The notes below the pieces were generated by a model. It worked only from the letters and a program-made list of their open reading frames with translations, searched no databases and was not told where the DNA came from. From Alphaproteobacteria bacterium (GTDB lineage: Bacteria; Pseudomonadota; Alphaproteobacteria; JAUXUR01): DNA of 64,000 bases. Location: contig JAUXUR010000038.1 of NCBI GenBank assembly GCA_030680745.1, positions 1 to 64,000 on the forward strand, given 5' to 3'. The translations under genes were made by a program, and so were the position numbers. This document shows positions 11,587-20,614 of this stretch, in pieces (position 1 is the stretch's first letter; each line of letters begins with the position of its first letter).

Positions 11587-13827
11587 ATGATAAAGCATCA
11601 TTTTTTAAGATCTTTTGCTTTTTTAATTATATCTTTTGTTTTTTATCAAGATGTTAATGCTTATTCAAAACCAGTTTTTCAGGTAGAATCACCCTTCCCT
11701 GCACGATCGACACCTCAATCACAACTTTTTTTTGCTGAGGACAAATGGTGGGGTATTTTCCCTCATAAAGACGGTCAAACCCTTTGGGAACGTACAAATA
11801 ATGGTTGGCAACAAGCAAGCAATATGAATAATGAACTTGCAGACCTTAAAGGGATTGCCGATATTGCGACAACACCTCAAACCATTGAAGCCATTTTTCC
11901 AAACAACCAAGAATTAACCTATCTTCAATTGACCTATAGCAAAAACAACAATCAATATGCTGTTTCCCAAAAGGAAAAAATCGCACTTGCAGCATCTAGC
12001 AATACCTCATTGATTGAAACTGACGTGGCAGGAAATATCTGGATTGCTTACTTATCTGATGGAAAAATATTCACGCAGACAAAATCCGCAGGTAAAAATT
12101 GGTCCGATCCTTTCCAAGTAAGTGCCCCAAATGAAAAAGCATTGTTCCTTAATGGCATTTCAAAACATAAAGAAAACATTGGCATATTATATTCATCTGA
12201 AAATGGTGTTTTTTTTCGACAACATGCTCAAAACAAACCCATCAATATTTGGAACAAAGCCGAATCTGTTCCAGTAGGCGAGAATGACCAACATTGCAAT
12301 TGCCTACACCTTGTTTCTAACAATGAAGGCATTGTGTATGTTGGCACCAAAAAAATAGTTGAAACTGGTAAAAACTATGAAAAAAATAGAACAAAAGCAT
12401 TCGCCTATGCTAAAAGACTTACAAATGGCAAATGGGTAAGTGAACCTTACGCAAATTTACCCAAAGAAGGCGACGTAACACGTAATCCTTCTTTATATCT
12501 TGTGTCTGACCCCTCTTACTTATTTTTCGGACAATCCACATCCCAAAATTTGGCACCGCAATATGTTGGTGCAAGCCCCCTCATTCCTGAACCCGCACGT
12601 AATGGTGTATCATTATCACGTACGCAAACACCCTTTGAAGTCGCACGTGCCAAACAAGCCTTTAATCAAAATGCCCCTATGATTCTTTTAAGTTCTGACG
12701 AAAAAGGACAAATCTACGAAACAAATCTGCCTAATCTTGTTTGCCCTAATACAGAAACAGATTTTTCTGTTGATGTAGGTCGCCCCAAAGACCATGTGGA
12801 TGATATTGCTTTTTGGATACATCCAACGGAACCCGCCAAAAGCTTTATTGTGGGAAGTAATAAATTACGTCATAGTTTTGATAAAAAGATTGGCCGCGAA
12901 GAAACAGGTGGTCTCAATATTTATGATTTAAGAGGCAAAAATCTTAAATTCTTAGAAATTGGATCTCAAAACAACGTTGATATTCGTTATGGTTTCAATC
13001 TTGGCGATCGCATTGTTGATATCGTTTCATCTAGCAATCAAATGGATAACACGCTTTCTATCTACGCTGTTGATCAGAAAAACAACAACCTCATTAATGT
13101 TGCTGCACGTCCGATTAAAACAGGCATTGAAGTCTATGGTTATTGTCTGGGTTATGATAAAGCGAGTGATAAATATTATGCTTTTGTAAATTCGCGCGAA
13201 GGTCATGTCGAGCAATATGAGTTGTTCGCAACTGCAGATCATAAAATTGATGCAAAACTTGTCCGCAAAGCAAAATTTAACACTCAAGTTGAAGGTTGTA
13301 CTGTTGACGATGAATACGGTCACTTTTACATAGGCGAAGAAAAAGTTGGTATTTGGAAAATGTCACTTGATCCTTTAACCAAAGGTACACGTCTTATTGA
13401 TAAAGTTGGTGGCGATTATATTTCACAGCCCGATCTTGAAGGTCTATCAATTTACTATACACAAGACGGCAAAGGCTATTTATTAGCCTCTAGCCAAGGT
13501 AGTTCAGAATATGTTGTCTATAATAGAGGCGAAAACAATGATTACGTTAAAACCTTTAAAATCGTTTCTAATGGCAAAATAGATGGCACAGAATTAACGG
13601 ACGGCATTGATGTCACAAGCGCAAATCTTGGGCCACTTTTCCCCGATGGTGCCTTTATTGCTCATGATAGCATTTCCAACAAAACAGGTAATTCAAACTT
13701 CAAGTTTGTTTCTTGGCGTTCGATTGCTGAAACAGGTCCCACAAAATTAACCATCGACAATAAGTGGAACCCAAGAAGTCTATTGCCTAAAGAACGTCAA
13801 AATTACGTTAGCTACCAAGTGAAATAA
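11587..13827 (+). CDS. Secreted two-propeller protein with C-terminal beta-propeller phytase domain
   Basis: Probable 3-phytase (beta-propeller phytase, BPP), a calcium-dependent enzyme that removes phosphate from phytate outside the cytoplasm. Residues 1-25 form a signal peptide. The C-terminal half (about 395-730) shows the BPP pattern: VDDIAFWIHPTEPAKSFIVG, then GGLNIYDLRGK, NVDIRYGF, VEGCTVDDEYGHFYIGEE, LEGLSIYY and the DGIDVTS region. The N-terminal ~370 residues look like a second, sialidase-like propeller (GNIWIAYLSDGKIFTQTKSA, WSDPFQVS), which is extra compared with the ~350-residue single-domain enzymes. AGGGAGGA precedes the ATG. Transcription probably ends at the hairpin at 13842-13865. 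The substrate might be host inositol phosphates; that is inference. Confidence 0.85.
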   Translation: MIKHHFLRSFAFLIISFVFYQDVNAYSKPVFQVESPFPARSTPQSQLFFAEDKWWGIFPHKDGQTLWERTNNGWQQASNMNNELADLKGIADIATTPQTIEAIFPNNQELTYLQLTYSKNNNQYAVSQKEKIALAASSNTSLIETDVAGNIWIAYLSDGKIFTQTKSAGKNWSDPFQVSAPNEKALFLNGISKHKENIGILYSSENGVFFRQHAQNKPINIWNKAESVPVGENDQHCNCLHLVSNNEGIVYVGTKKIVETGKNYEKNRTKAFAYAKRLTNGKWVSEPYANLPKEGDVTRNPSLYLVSDPSYLFFGQSTSQNLAPQYVGASPLIPEPARNGVSLSRTQTPFEVARAKQAFNQNAPMILLSSDEKGQIYETNLPNLVCPNTETDFSVDVGRPKDHVDDIAFWIHPTEPAKSFIVGSNKLRHSFDKKIGREETGGLNIYDLRGKNLKFLEIGSQNNVDIRYGFNLGDRIVDIVSSSNQMDNTLSIYAVDQKNNNLINVAARPIKTGIEVYGYCLGYDKASDKYYAFVNSREGHVEQYELFATADHKIDAKLVRKAKFNTQVEGCTVDDEYGHFYIGEEKVGIWKMSLDPLTKGTRLIDKVGGDYISQPDLEGLSIYYTQDGKGYLLASSQGSSEYVVYNRGENNDYVKTFKIVSNGKIDGTELTDGIDVTSANLGPLFPDGAFIAHDSISNKTGNSNFKFVSWRSIAETGPTKLTIDNKWNPRSLLPKERQNYVSYQVK

Positions 13828-13841
13828 TAACTTTTGGAAAT

Positions 13842-13865
13842 AAAGGCAATCCTAGGATTGCCTTT
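13842..13865 (+). terminator. Palindromic hairpin after the phytase gene
   Basis: AAAGGCAATCC and GGATTGCCTTT form a perfect palindrome 15 nt after the stop codon. The U-tract is short, so termination strength is uncertain. Confidence 0.6.
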
Positions 13866-14036
13866 GCTGAATTAGAAGAAAATATAGTCAATAAACTTGA
13901 GAAGTAGACAAAGAACAACGAACGCAGTGCATCGCTATATACATGAGTAATGCATGACACGATATCCTCCTTAATGTCTATCGACTATACATGAGCAATA
14001 AGTGATTCCCAATTAACAAAAAACACTATATAAAAA

Positions 14037-14945
14037 CTAACGTAACATCACTTGAACAAATTTATGTTGTCCTGGCTCAAGAATTGCAGGTTCATTTTTT
14101 GTTCTTACTTTTCTAGAATATTCATAGTTTTCGTAATCTATCGGATGAGCACTCTCTTTTTGACCATAAATCAAACACAAAGTTCCAAAATCATCAGCTA
14201 TTTCAAGATTCGGATTGTTTAATTCTTCTATAAAATGTTTCAAATTCCATTGAAAGCCTTGGCTTAATTTTAAACATCCAAAACAAGGATCATAATTACT
14301 TGATATATTAATAACACATCCAGTGATCGTAATTTTATGTTTTAAAGCTTTAAAAAAAACCTTAAGGTTTTGTTTAAATTGTAGAAAAAACAAAGCTTCC
14401 GAATGAGAACAATTATCTCTCCATGCACCACCTGATATTTCTTCCCTTATAAGATCTTCAAGGCAATGACCAAGTACTAACCCCCTCTCTTTTCCAGGAA
14501 TATCGCTAATTCCTTCAGATTCATCAGGACCTAAGTAAGCTTCTACTAAATCATAAGCCGTTAAAAAACGATTTTCCTGCTTAAATCCTAAATCTTTCTT
14601 TGTGAAGAAATGACCACCACTAACAAAATTATTTTTAACTTCAAATTTCTGGTGATATTTTTTACCACCCACATCATAAAAAAAAGTTATATTGCCTTTA
14701 CAAGTATTTGGATATTTTCCTAACGCACTTGATCTATGGTGTATTTTTTCTTTTAATAATTCTAACAAATCATCATTTGCTACATTTTTTATAGCAGAAT
14801 TCTCATATTCTTTTCCAAACACAACATAATTTGGTGTTGTTTTCAATTCATAATTTTTGTCAATTGAATTTGAATCATATAAAACACCTACGCAATTATT
14901 TTGCATAGAAAAAAACAAACCTGTTAATAAAATTAACACTCTCAT
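14037..14945 (-). CDS. Secreted hypothetical protein, 302 aa
   Basis: Family not recognised. ATG 14945 is preferred over the upstream 14978 because AGAGG stands six bases before it and the product then opens with MRVLILLTGLFFSMQNN, a short signal peptide. The mature protein is mixed alpha/beta with several cysteines (GNCS, CVIN, CFGC) that may form disulfides after export. The sequence around the start (GAGGTTTATTATGAGAGTGTTA) resembles that of the 439-aa secreted gene ending at 2992, and both continue with GGTTTGTTTTT, so the two genes probably share an origin at their 5' ends. A second secreted gene lies about 130 nt upstream in the same direction. Confidence 0.65.
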   Translation of the reverse strand: MRVLILLTGLFFSMQNNCVGVLYDSNSIDKNYELKTTPNYVVFGKEYENSAIKNVANDDLLELLKEKIHHRSSALGKYPNTCKGNITFFYDVGGKKYHQKFEVKNNFVSGGHFFTKKDLGFKQENRFLTAYDLVEAYLGPDESEGISDIPGKERGLVLGHCLEDLIREEISGGAWRDNCSHSEALFFLQFKQNLKVFFKALKHKITITGCVINISSNYDPCFGCLKLSQGFQWNLKHFIEELNNPNLEIADDFGTLCLIYGQKESAHPIDYENYEYSRKVRTKNEPAILEPGQHKFVQVMLR

Positions 14946-15074
14946 AATAAACCTCTTTAAAATTTTAAATATAAACAATTTTACATAATTTTAAAAGAAA
15001 GTAAACATTAATTTTACAAACAAAAGTAACAACTAACTATTAAATTGTTTTAATTAGAAAAAATTAACCAAATT

Positions 15075-16346
15075 TTACAATCTATACCTAATAAATTTAA
15101 CAAACCACGCGATATTAGATGAATGATGTCTTAATGTTCTTTTTGCATCATAAAAAAGACTTCTATCTCGATCTTCTTTTCCATATATTTCTTGTTCCAA
15201 TTCAGGAAAGACACGCACAAGCTCAGAAGGAAAATCACTGGCTAATTTAACATCAAAATCTGAAGATGATTCATCCACATCTAATGAAGGATCAAACGCC
15301 ATCATAGAAATATTTAAAAATGCTTCAAGCGTTTGAATCATTTTAATTTCTAAACCCATAATCAGATAATTTAATGATGCTGCCTTTAGCAAACGCGCCG
15401 GTATAGATTCAATTATATTTTCGTGAAGTAAATAAAATGCAGCCAATAACGCTCTATTGTAATCTCTTCCTGAAGAACCAAATATTTTATCAATACTTAT
15501 AAACTGATAAAAAATTGACGCTATGTTGATAATGCAAACAGCTGATTTTTTATAAACCTCTTCAGTGCATTTTGCACGATCCGCTAAAAGCCCTGCATAA
15601 TGTGACTGATCATGAATAAAAAGCTCAATAGGCGCCTTAAATAAACCACCATGTGCACTATTTTCTTCATCTGACAATCCATAAAGAACGCAACCCTTAC
15701 TTAAGGCATATAAATAGGTTTCAAGCTGAAAAATTGAATTCTTACCCATCATCATCATAGGTCTAAAATATCTACACGTTAATGCCGCTTTACATTTAAC
15801 ATATAATCTACTCTCAGCCTTTTTCTTTTTTTCTGCAATCCATTCCAAATCATCGTCTGATTCCAAAAAATTGTAGTCGCACTCTAACAGCAAACTATAT
15901 TCTAATAAATCTTCAATCTGTCTTAAGGAAGCTTTATATACTTCATGGGTAGGATTTAAATCGTATTTGAATTTTTTAGAAAATAATTCTGACGAAAGTA
16001 AAGCTGCGGACACCTCACCCATATTATAAATCGTTTCATGTGTTGGGTTTTCGATTTGACTCAATTTTTCAAGCGCGTAAAGCCCTCCTAAAATAATTAG
16101 AAAACGGCGCGAATAATCTATTTTAGTTGCATCTTTAGTCTTTATAACTTCTTGAGCTTCTGCGTATATGCCTCCCTTTTTATCAACACATTCGATTGTG
16201 TAATTATATATTTGTTCAATTTGATCGTGAATATTAGTTTCAAGCTGTGCATCAATAAAATTCTTTTGCTCTTCAAAAGTCGAACAAAATACATTTAAAG
16301 GCATAAAAAAATAGCATAATAAAAAATACATCTTTATTTTAAACAT
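15075..16346 (-). CDS. Secreted helical hypothetical protein, 423 aa
   Basis: Family not recognised. The N-terminus MFKIKMYFLLCYFFMPLNVFC is a signal peptide. A cysteine stands at its end, but the preceding residues (NVF) do not make a good lipobox, so a lipoprotein is unlikely. The remainder appears almost wholly alpha-helical, with repeated hydrophobic and aromatic patterns and no obvious catalytic motif. It is followed in the same direction by the 302-aa secreted gene, so the two may be one transcription unit. Like the other exported unknowns in this window it is AT-rich, in line with its neighbours, so there is no sign of recent transfer. Confidence 0.65.
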   Translation of the reverse strand: MFKIKMYFLLCYFFMPLNVFCSTFEEQKNFIDAQLETNIHDQIEQIYNYTIECVDKKGGIYAEAQEVIKTKDATKIDYSRRFLIILGGLYALEKLSQIENPTHETIYNMGEVSAALLSSELFSKKFKYDLNPTHEVYKASLRQIEDLLEYSLLLECDYNFLESDDDLEWIAEKKKKAESRLYVKCKAALTCRYFRPMMMMGKNSIFQLETYLYALSKGCVLYGLSDEENSAHGGLFKAPIELFIHDQSHYAGLLADRAKCTEEVYKKSAVCIINIASIFYQFISIDKIFGSSGRDYNRALLAAFYLLHENIIESIPARLLKAASLNYLIMGLEIKMIQTLEAFLNISMMAFDPSLDVDESSSDFDVKLASDFPSELVRVFPELEQEIYGKEDRDRSLFYDAKRTLRHHSSNIAWFVKFIRYRL

Positions 16347-16457
16347 AAAAAACCTAATTTTAAAAAAAATATAATATCCAATAATATAAATTAAAATTAA
16401 AAAAAGGTCAATAAGACTGACTAGAAATAATTACCTAAAATAATTAAGTTAGTAAAA

Positions 16458-18347
16458 CTAAATATATTCATTTACATCTGTCTTAATATTACTTTTCCAA
16501 ATAAGTCTTAATGCATTTAAAATAGCCAATACATCAATAACTTCTTGAATAATTGCGCCCCAAACGGGTGTCAAAAAGCCAAAAGCTGCAAATCCAACAC
16601 CGATCAAACTCAATACCATCCCACCGATCGCTGTCTGCAAAACGATTTTGCGCAAATCAATACTTAAATGTAATAATTCATCAACTTTAATCAATGTGTT
16701 TTCAAGAATAACAGCACCTGCCGCCTCCCCCGTCACAGCACTTTGCTGCCCAAAAGCAAGACCTACTGTTGCCACAGCTAAAGCAGGCGCATCATTGATC
16801 CCATCTCCCATAAACAATGTTGGCGCTTTTTTAACTTCGTCTTCAACAATATGTAATTTTTCTTCAGGCGATTGCGACGCAAATACCTCGGTAATACCTA
16901 ATTGCTCTGCCAAATATTTTACTTCTGATTCACGATCGCCTGACACAAGCATAATTTTATCAAACAGATGCGCTGGTCCCAAATGCTCAATAAAAGCGTG
17001 ACCATCAGCCCGTGGCTTATCACGCAATTGAAATATGCCTGCAACCTTATCATTGACAAGAAAAATACATTCAAGCCCCAATGTTTGCGCAGGTAAAAAT
17101 TGGGCTTCATCAGGGAAACGCGCTATCAATTTTTGGCGATTGGTTACCCAAATAAAATCATCCCCAATTTTTCCTTTAAGACCCGATCCAGGTTTTTCTG
17201 AAACTTCTTGCGCTTCACGTAAGGCTAGTTTTTCATCTTTGGCTTTACGTAAAATAGCGCTCGCCAATGGATGTTTCGAATAACGCTCTAAACTTGCTGC
17301 CAACTGAATAATTTTATGAGGCGTAAAATCATTGAAAGCAATAATATTTTGGACCTCTGGCCGCCCATAAGTCAATGTTCCTGTTTTATCAAAAATAGCC
17401 GTTCTACATAGTGGCAAATTTTCCAGCACGCCTGGATCTTTAATAATAATACCTTTACGTGCAGCAATCGAAATAGCGCTTATAATGGCAATAGGTATAC
17501 CTATCAATAATGGACAAGGTGTTGCAATAACAAGCACTGTTAGAAAACGCGTAGGATCACCCGACAAGACCCAGGCTAAAGCAGCCACCAACAATGCAAT
17601 TGGCGCATAAAACGCGCCTATTTTATCGCCTACCCGCCTCATATGCGGTCTTTTTTCTTCTGCAGCCTGCATCACTTTCATAATCGTTGCGTATCTTGAA
17701 TCTTTAGGCAAACGCTCTGCTTGAATTGTAATAACAGCTTCCCCATTCACAGCACCGGACAACACATTCGATCCTGGCGCCTTCGACACACGATAAGGCT
17801 CCCCCGTTAAATATGACTCGTCCATTGATCCATGGCCATCGACGACAATACCATCCACAGGACAGGTTTCATGCGGAAAAATAACGACTTTATCGCCAAT
17901 TTTAATATGATTGATAGGATGCTCTTCAATATGTTCATCAATTTTAATATGCGCTATATTCGGCATCCGATTTGATAATGCTTTCAACACATTAGACGCT
18001 TTTCGTTTGGCATATTCCTCTAAAAATTCACCACCCAAAAGCATTAACACAATGATTGAGCCAGCAAGATATTCGTGCATTAGAAAGGATGTTATAAGCG
18101 CGAGTGCTGCGAGCAAATCCGCCCCAAAATTGCCTTTAAATAGATCCAATATAATTCGAACAAAAAGGATGCCACCAATAACAATAAGAGATAATTTAAG
18201 AGGGATATCGAAAAAAGGAAAACCAAATATCTGAATCGATGGTTTTAAAAGGTAAAAAACAATTGCAGCACACACAAAAACGATGGCAATTATTTTAATA
18301 AAAGGAAGAATTTTTTTCATGGGACCATTCTTGTTTATCTTCTGCAT
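16458..18347 (-). CDS. P1B-type heavy-metal ATPase
   Basis: Inner-membrane pump that uses ATP to export or import a transition metal. The protein has all P-type signatures: the SYLTGEP actuator motif near residue 174, DKTGTLT with the phosphorylated aspartate near 319, the SKHPLA motif of P1B ATPases near 358, and GDGINDAP near 512. The transmembrane metal motif reads ATPCPLLIG, that is TPC, rather than CPC, SPC or CPH, which points to the less characterised P1B-5-like group. The N-terminal metal-binding (HMA) domain is absent and the total of 629 residues is correspondingly short. Start codons at 18347 and 18320 are both possible, with no strong ribosome-binding site. Metal specificity cannot be read from the sequence. 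Confidence 0.9.
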   Translation of the reverse strand: MQKINKNGPMKKILPFIKIIAIVFVCAAIVFYLLKPSIQIFGFPFFDIPLKLSLIVIGGILFVRIILDLFKGNFGADLLAALALITSFLMHEYLAGSIIVLMLLGGEFLEEYAKRKASNVLKALSNRMPNIAHIKIDEHIEEHPINHIKIGDKVVIFPHETCPVDGIVVDGHGSMDESYLTGEPYRVSKAPGSNVLSGAVNGEAVITIQAERLPKDSRYATIMKVMQAAEEKRPHMRRVGDKIGAFYAPIALLVAALAWVLSGDPTRFLTVLVIATPCPLLIGIPIAIISAISIAARKGIIIKDPGVLENLPLCRTAIFDKTGTLTYGRPEVQNIIAFNDFTPHKIIQLAASLERYSKHPLASAILRKAKDEKLALREAQEVSEKPGSGLKGKIGDDFIWVTNRQKLIARFPDEAQFLPAQTLGLECIFLVNDKVAGIFQLRDKPRADGHAFIEHLGPAHLFDKIMLVSGDRESEVKYLAEQLGITEVFASQSPEEKLHIVEDEVKKAPTLFMGDGINDAPALAVATVGLAFGQQSAVTGEAAGAVILENTLIKVDELLHLSIDLRKIVLQTAIGGMVLSLIGVGFAAFGFLTPVWGAIIQEVIDVLAILNALRLIWKSNIKTDVNEYI

Positions 18348-18435
18348 ATCAAAAGACTAGCATAGAATATCCTCAAAAAATAATTAAAACATAATTCATA
18401 AGAACACTATTGAATATGCTAGATTTTACGTACAT

Positions 18436-19374
18436 CTAAAATGCCTTTATAGGAGAAACAAAACCATTTGGTTTTAATGCCAACAAAGAACATTTCAGTT
18501 TTTGCAATGTATTTTCAGCTGTATTCCCACAAATAAAACCGTCTATGCCTGTGCGTGCCACTGTCCCCATGACAAGAATATCAATTTTTAAATCATCGAC
18601 AAATTGCGGTATCATTCTTTGAGGCGCACCCCTCACATGATGCACTTGTATATTACCGCTAATGTTCGATTTTTTAATCAATTCTTCCAAAGCAATATAA
18701 TGTTTATCCCGCACATCCTCTACACTTTTAGATAATGCGTTATCTGGAATATCGATCCACATATTATTTCTTAAAAACCCCTCAAGCTCATGATCCCAAC
18801 AAGAAATAATATTCAATTTATTATCACAATTATCTGCTAAAGAACGTGAAATTTCGAGCAAACGAATCGACAAATCATGCCCCGCTTTTTCATCACTTAT
18901 TGGATCAATGGCGACTGCTACATGAATATTATCTCTATGCCGCTCGATCGGACGGCACAACCATACTGGACACGGACACTTCCTTAACAATTCCATATCA
19001 ATTGCTGTAAATCCAATGCCGTCTTCTTTTTGCGCTGCATTCTTAACAATAAGATCATATGAATGCTTCAACACCTGACGAACAATACGTATTGCCGGTA
19101 TACTACCACTCTCTACTTGAATGTTTATAGGTAGATCTGTCTCACTTAAATTCAATGTGTCACGGGCCGATTGAATGGATTGTTGAAGTTGCGTTTTCAG
19201 TGATGCCTCGAACTTATCTTTATACACTGTCATTAAATCAGAAAATTCTAAGCAAACAATCAACACATTCAGCGTTGCATTATTATTTCGCGCAAGACTC
19301 AGCACTTGTTTTAAGGATTCTGTTTCATCTGCAAGACCGTTGCTTACGAATAGAATATTATGAAATTGATTCAT
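18436..19374 (-). CDS. Tandem universal stress protein (UspA family)
   Basis: Cytoplasmic stress protein with two consecutive Usp domains (about residues 1-145 and 155-310), an arrangement that makes an intramolecular dimer. The second domain ends with the nucleotide-binding pattern MGTVARTGIDGFICGNTAEN, which fits G-2x-G-9x-G-S/T. The first domain lacks this signature. ATG 19374 is chosen because AGGGGGCGG precedes it; the open frame to 19413 would add 13 residues with no site. It lies just upstream of the metal ATPase in the same direction (about 90 nt), and such pairing of Usp proteins with ion pumps is common. Role beyond stress tolerance is unknown. Confidence 0.88.
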   Translation of the reverse strand: MNQFHNILFVSNGLADETESLKQVLSLARNNNATLNVLIVCLEFSDLMTVYKDKFEASLKTQLQQSIQSARDTLNLSETDLPINIQVESGSIPAIRIVRQVLKHSYDLIVKNAAQKEDGIGFTAIDMELLRKCPCPVWLCRPIERHRDNIHVAVAIDPISDEKAGHDLSIRLLEISRSLADNCDNKLNIISCWDHELEGFLRNNMWIDIPDNALSKSVEDVRDKHYIALEELIKKSNISGNIQVHHVRGAPQRMIPQFVDDLKIDILVMGTVARTGIDGFICGNTAENTLQKLKCSLLALKPNGFVSPIKAF

Positions 19375-19511
19375 ACCGCCCCCTAACCAAACATTATGTT
19401 TATTCCGATACATTAGACGATCGGCTTCTTTTCTTTAAATTACCAAACTTCTTAAAAGGGACAAATGATAAATATTTACCTGGGCAAATTTTCACCAAAC
19501 CTGTCCAACAT

Positions 19512-19792
19512 CAATCTACGGGACAATTTTTATTTTTAGGCTAGAAATTTGGCCACACACCTTTGTTTTCCTGAACGCCTTGAAGCGAAGCTTCGAAGGC
19601 AGATTCAGGATCCATAACGAAATACATGCTCAAAGAGCATGGCAAAATTATTTAAATAACGTCATGATCTACGATCATGATTGTTAATTGGACCCTGAAT
19701 CCGTGCTCGAAGCTTCGCTTCTCGCTTGTTCAGGGAAACGACTGGATGTTTGGCAGGTTTTAACCAAAGTTATTTTTTTGTCCCGTAGATTG
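19512..19792. repeat. 281-bp MITE-like element, copy 1 (family R2)
   Basis: Terminal inverted repeats CAATCTACGGGACAA (19512-19526) and TTGTCCCGTAGATTG (19778-19792) are perfect over 15 bp. The interior carries a chain of smaller palindromes: CCTGAAC...GATTCAGG, CATGCTC...GAGCATG, ATCATGATC-type, and GAAGCTTCGCTTC. The copy at 48622-48903 is the same element inverted, nearly equal in length. CCAACAT occurs on both outer flanks and might be a target duplication. No coding sequence inside. Confidence 0.85.
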
Positions 19793-19820
19793 GCCCAACA
19801 TAGACCCAAATAATCTAAAA

Positions 19821-20462
19821 CTACTTCCGCTTTAATTCAGCACCTTTAATTTCGCCTTTAATGACAACGTCTTTATCAGCCTTAACAATACCTTTTCCAG
19901 ATTCAAATTCAATATTACCATCAATGACAGTTTTGCCCTTTAATTTCAATTTTTGAACTTTTTCTGGATTATTCTTACGGACATAAATTGCTTTAGATGT
20001 CGAATCTTTAAGCTCTGCTTTATCCATAGTAATCGTAATCTTTTGAAAACTTGAATCTTCAGCAGAAAAAGGTCCAATTATATCAACGTCACCTTTTATT
20101 TGTGATTTTTCAAGGTCTATAGGTCCTATTGCTGTAAAATTATCAGATGTAAATTTTTCAGCTTTAAGAGGCCCTGTTACATGAAATGATGCAAATTGGC
20201 CATCTTTGCCTTCAACTGGCCCCATAATTTTTGAATTACCCTTTACTTTAAGATCCTCAAAATCAAGTGGCCCCATAATGTCCAATGATTCAACGTTCAT
20301 TTTTTTAAGTTTTGTAGGCCCCATCACTTTTAAAGAGCCTTTATCTTCACCAGATAAATGTGCAGGCCCCATAATTGTTGTTGGCTCTAATTTAGCAGTT
20401 TCTGCCATTAATGCAGGCGCAATGAGCGCATTACATAATGAAAATAAAGCGATTTTTTTCAT
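19821..20462 (-). CDS. Secreted MGP-repeat protein, probable beta-helix, 213 aa
   Basis: Residues 1-20 are a signal peptide (MKKIALFSLCNALIAPALMA). The mature protein contains seven copies of a short motif with a period of about 17-20 residues: TTIMGP, LKVMGP, LDIMGP, SKIMGP, FHVTGP, FTAIGP and VDIIGP. The regular spacing of hydrophobic-x-hydrophobic-GP is typical of stacked-coil beta-helix proteins, such as bactofilin-like or 'polymer-forming' repeats, but here with an export signal. The C-terminal part is Lys-rich (KLKLKGKTVIDGN). It is probably a periplasmic or surface structural protein. No family was firmly recognised. A weak ACAGGT site precedes the start. Confidence 0.7.
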   Translation of the reverse strand: MKKIALFSLCNALIAPALMAETAKLEPTTIMGPAHLSGEDKGSLKVMGPTKLKKMNVESLDIMGPLDFEDLKVKGNSKIMGPVEGKDGQFASFHVTGPLKAEKFTSDNFTAIGPIDLEKSQIKGDVDIIGPFSAEDSSFQKITITMDKAELKDSTSKAIYVRKNNPEKVQKLKLKGKTVIDGNIEFESGKGIVKADKDVVIKGEIKGAELKRK

Positions 20463-20614
20463 CTATTTACCTGTAAGTTGAATTGATTCTTGCGTCAGAA
20501 TATAACAAAAAAAATCTAAAAGCAATTTACAGAACAAATACCAGAAGATGAATCATTGCAGCGCATAAAAACAATTGATATATTGCGAGGTTAATATACA
20601 ACTTGGATTTAATA

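Noticed and set aside
19512-19792. Chain of palindromes considered as a CRISPR or integron array
   Set aside because: Units differ from one another and there is no regular repeat-spacer pattern; terminal inverted repeats point to a MITE-like element.
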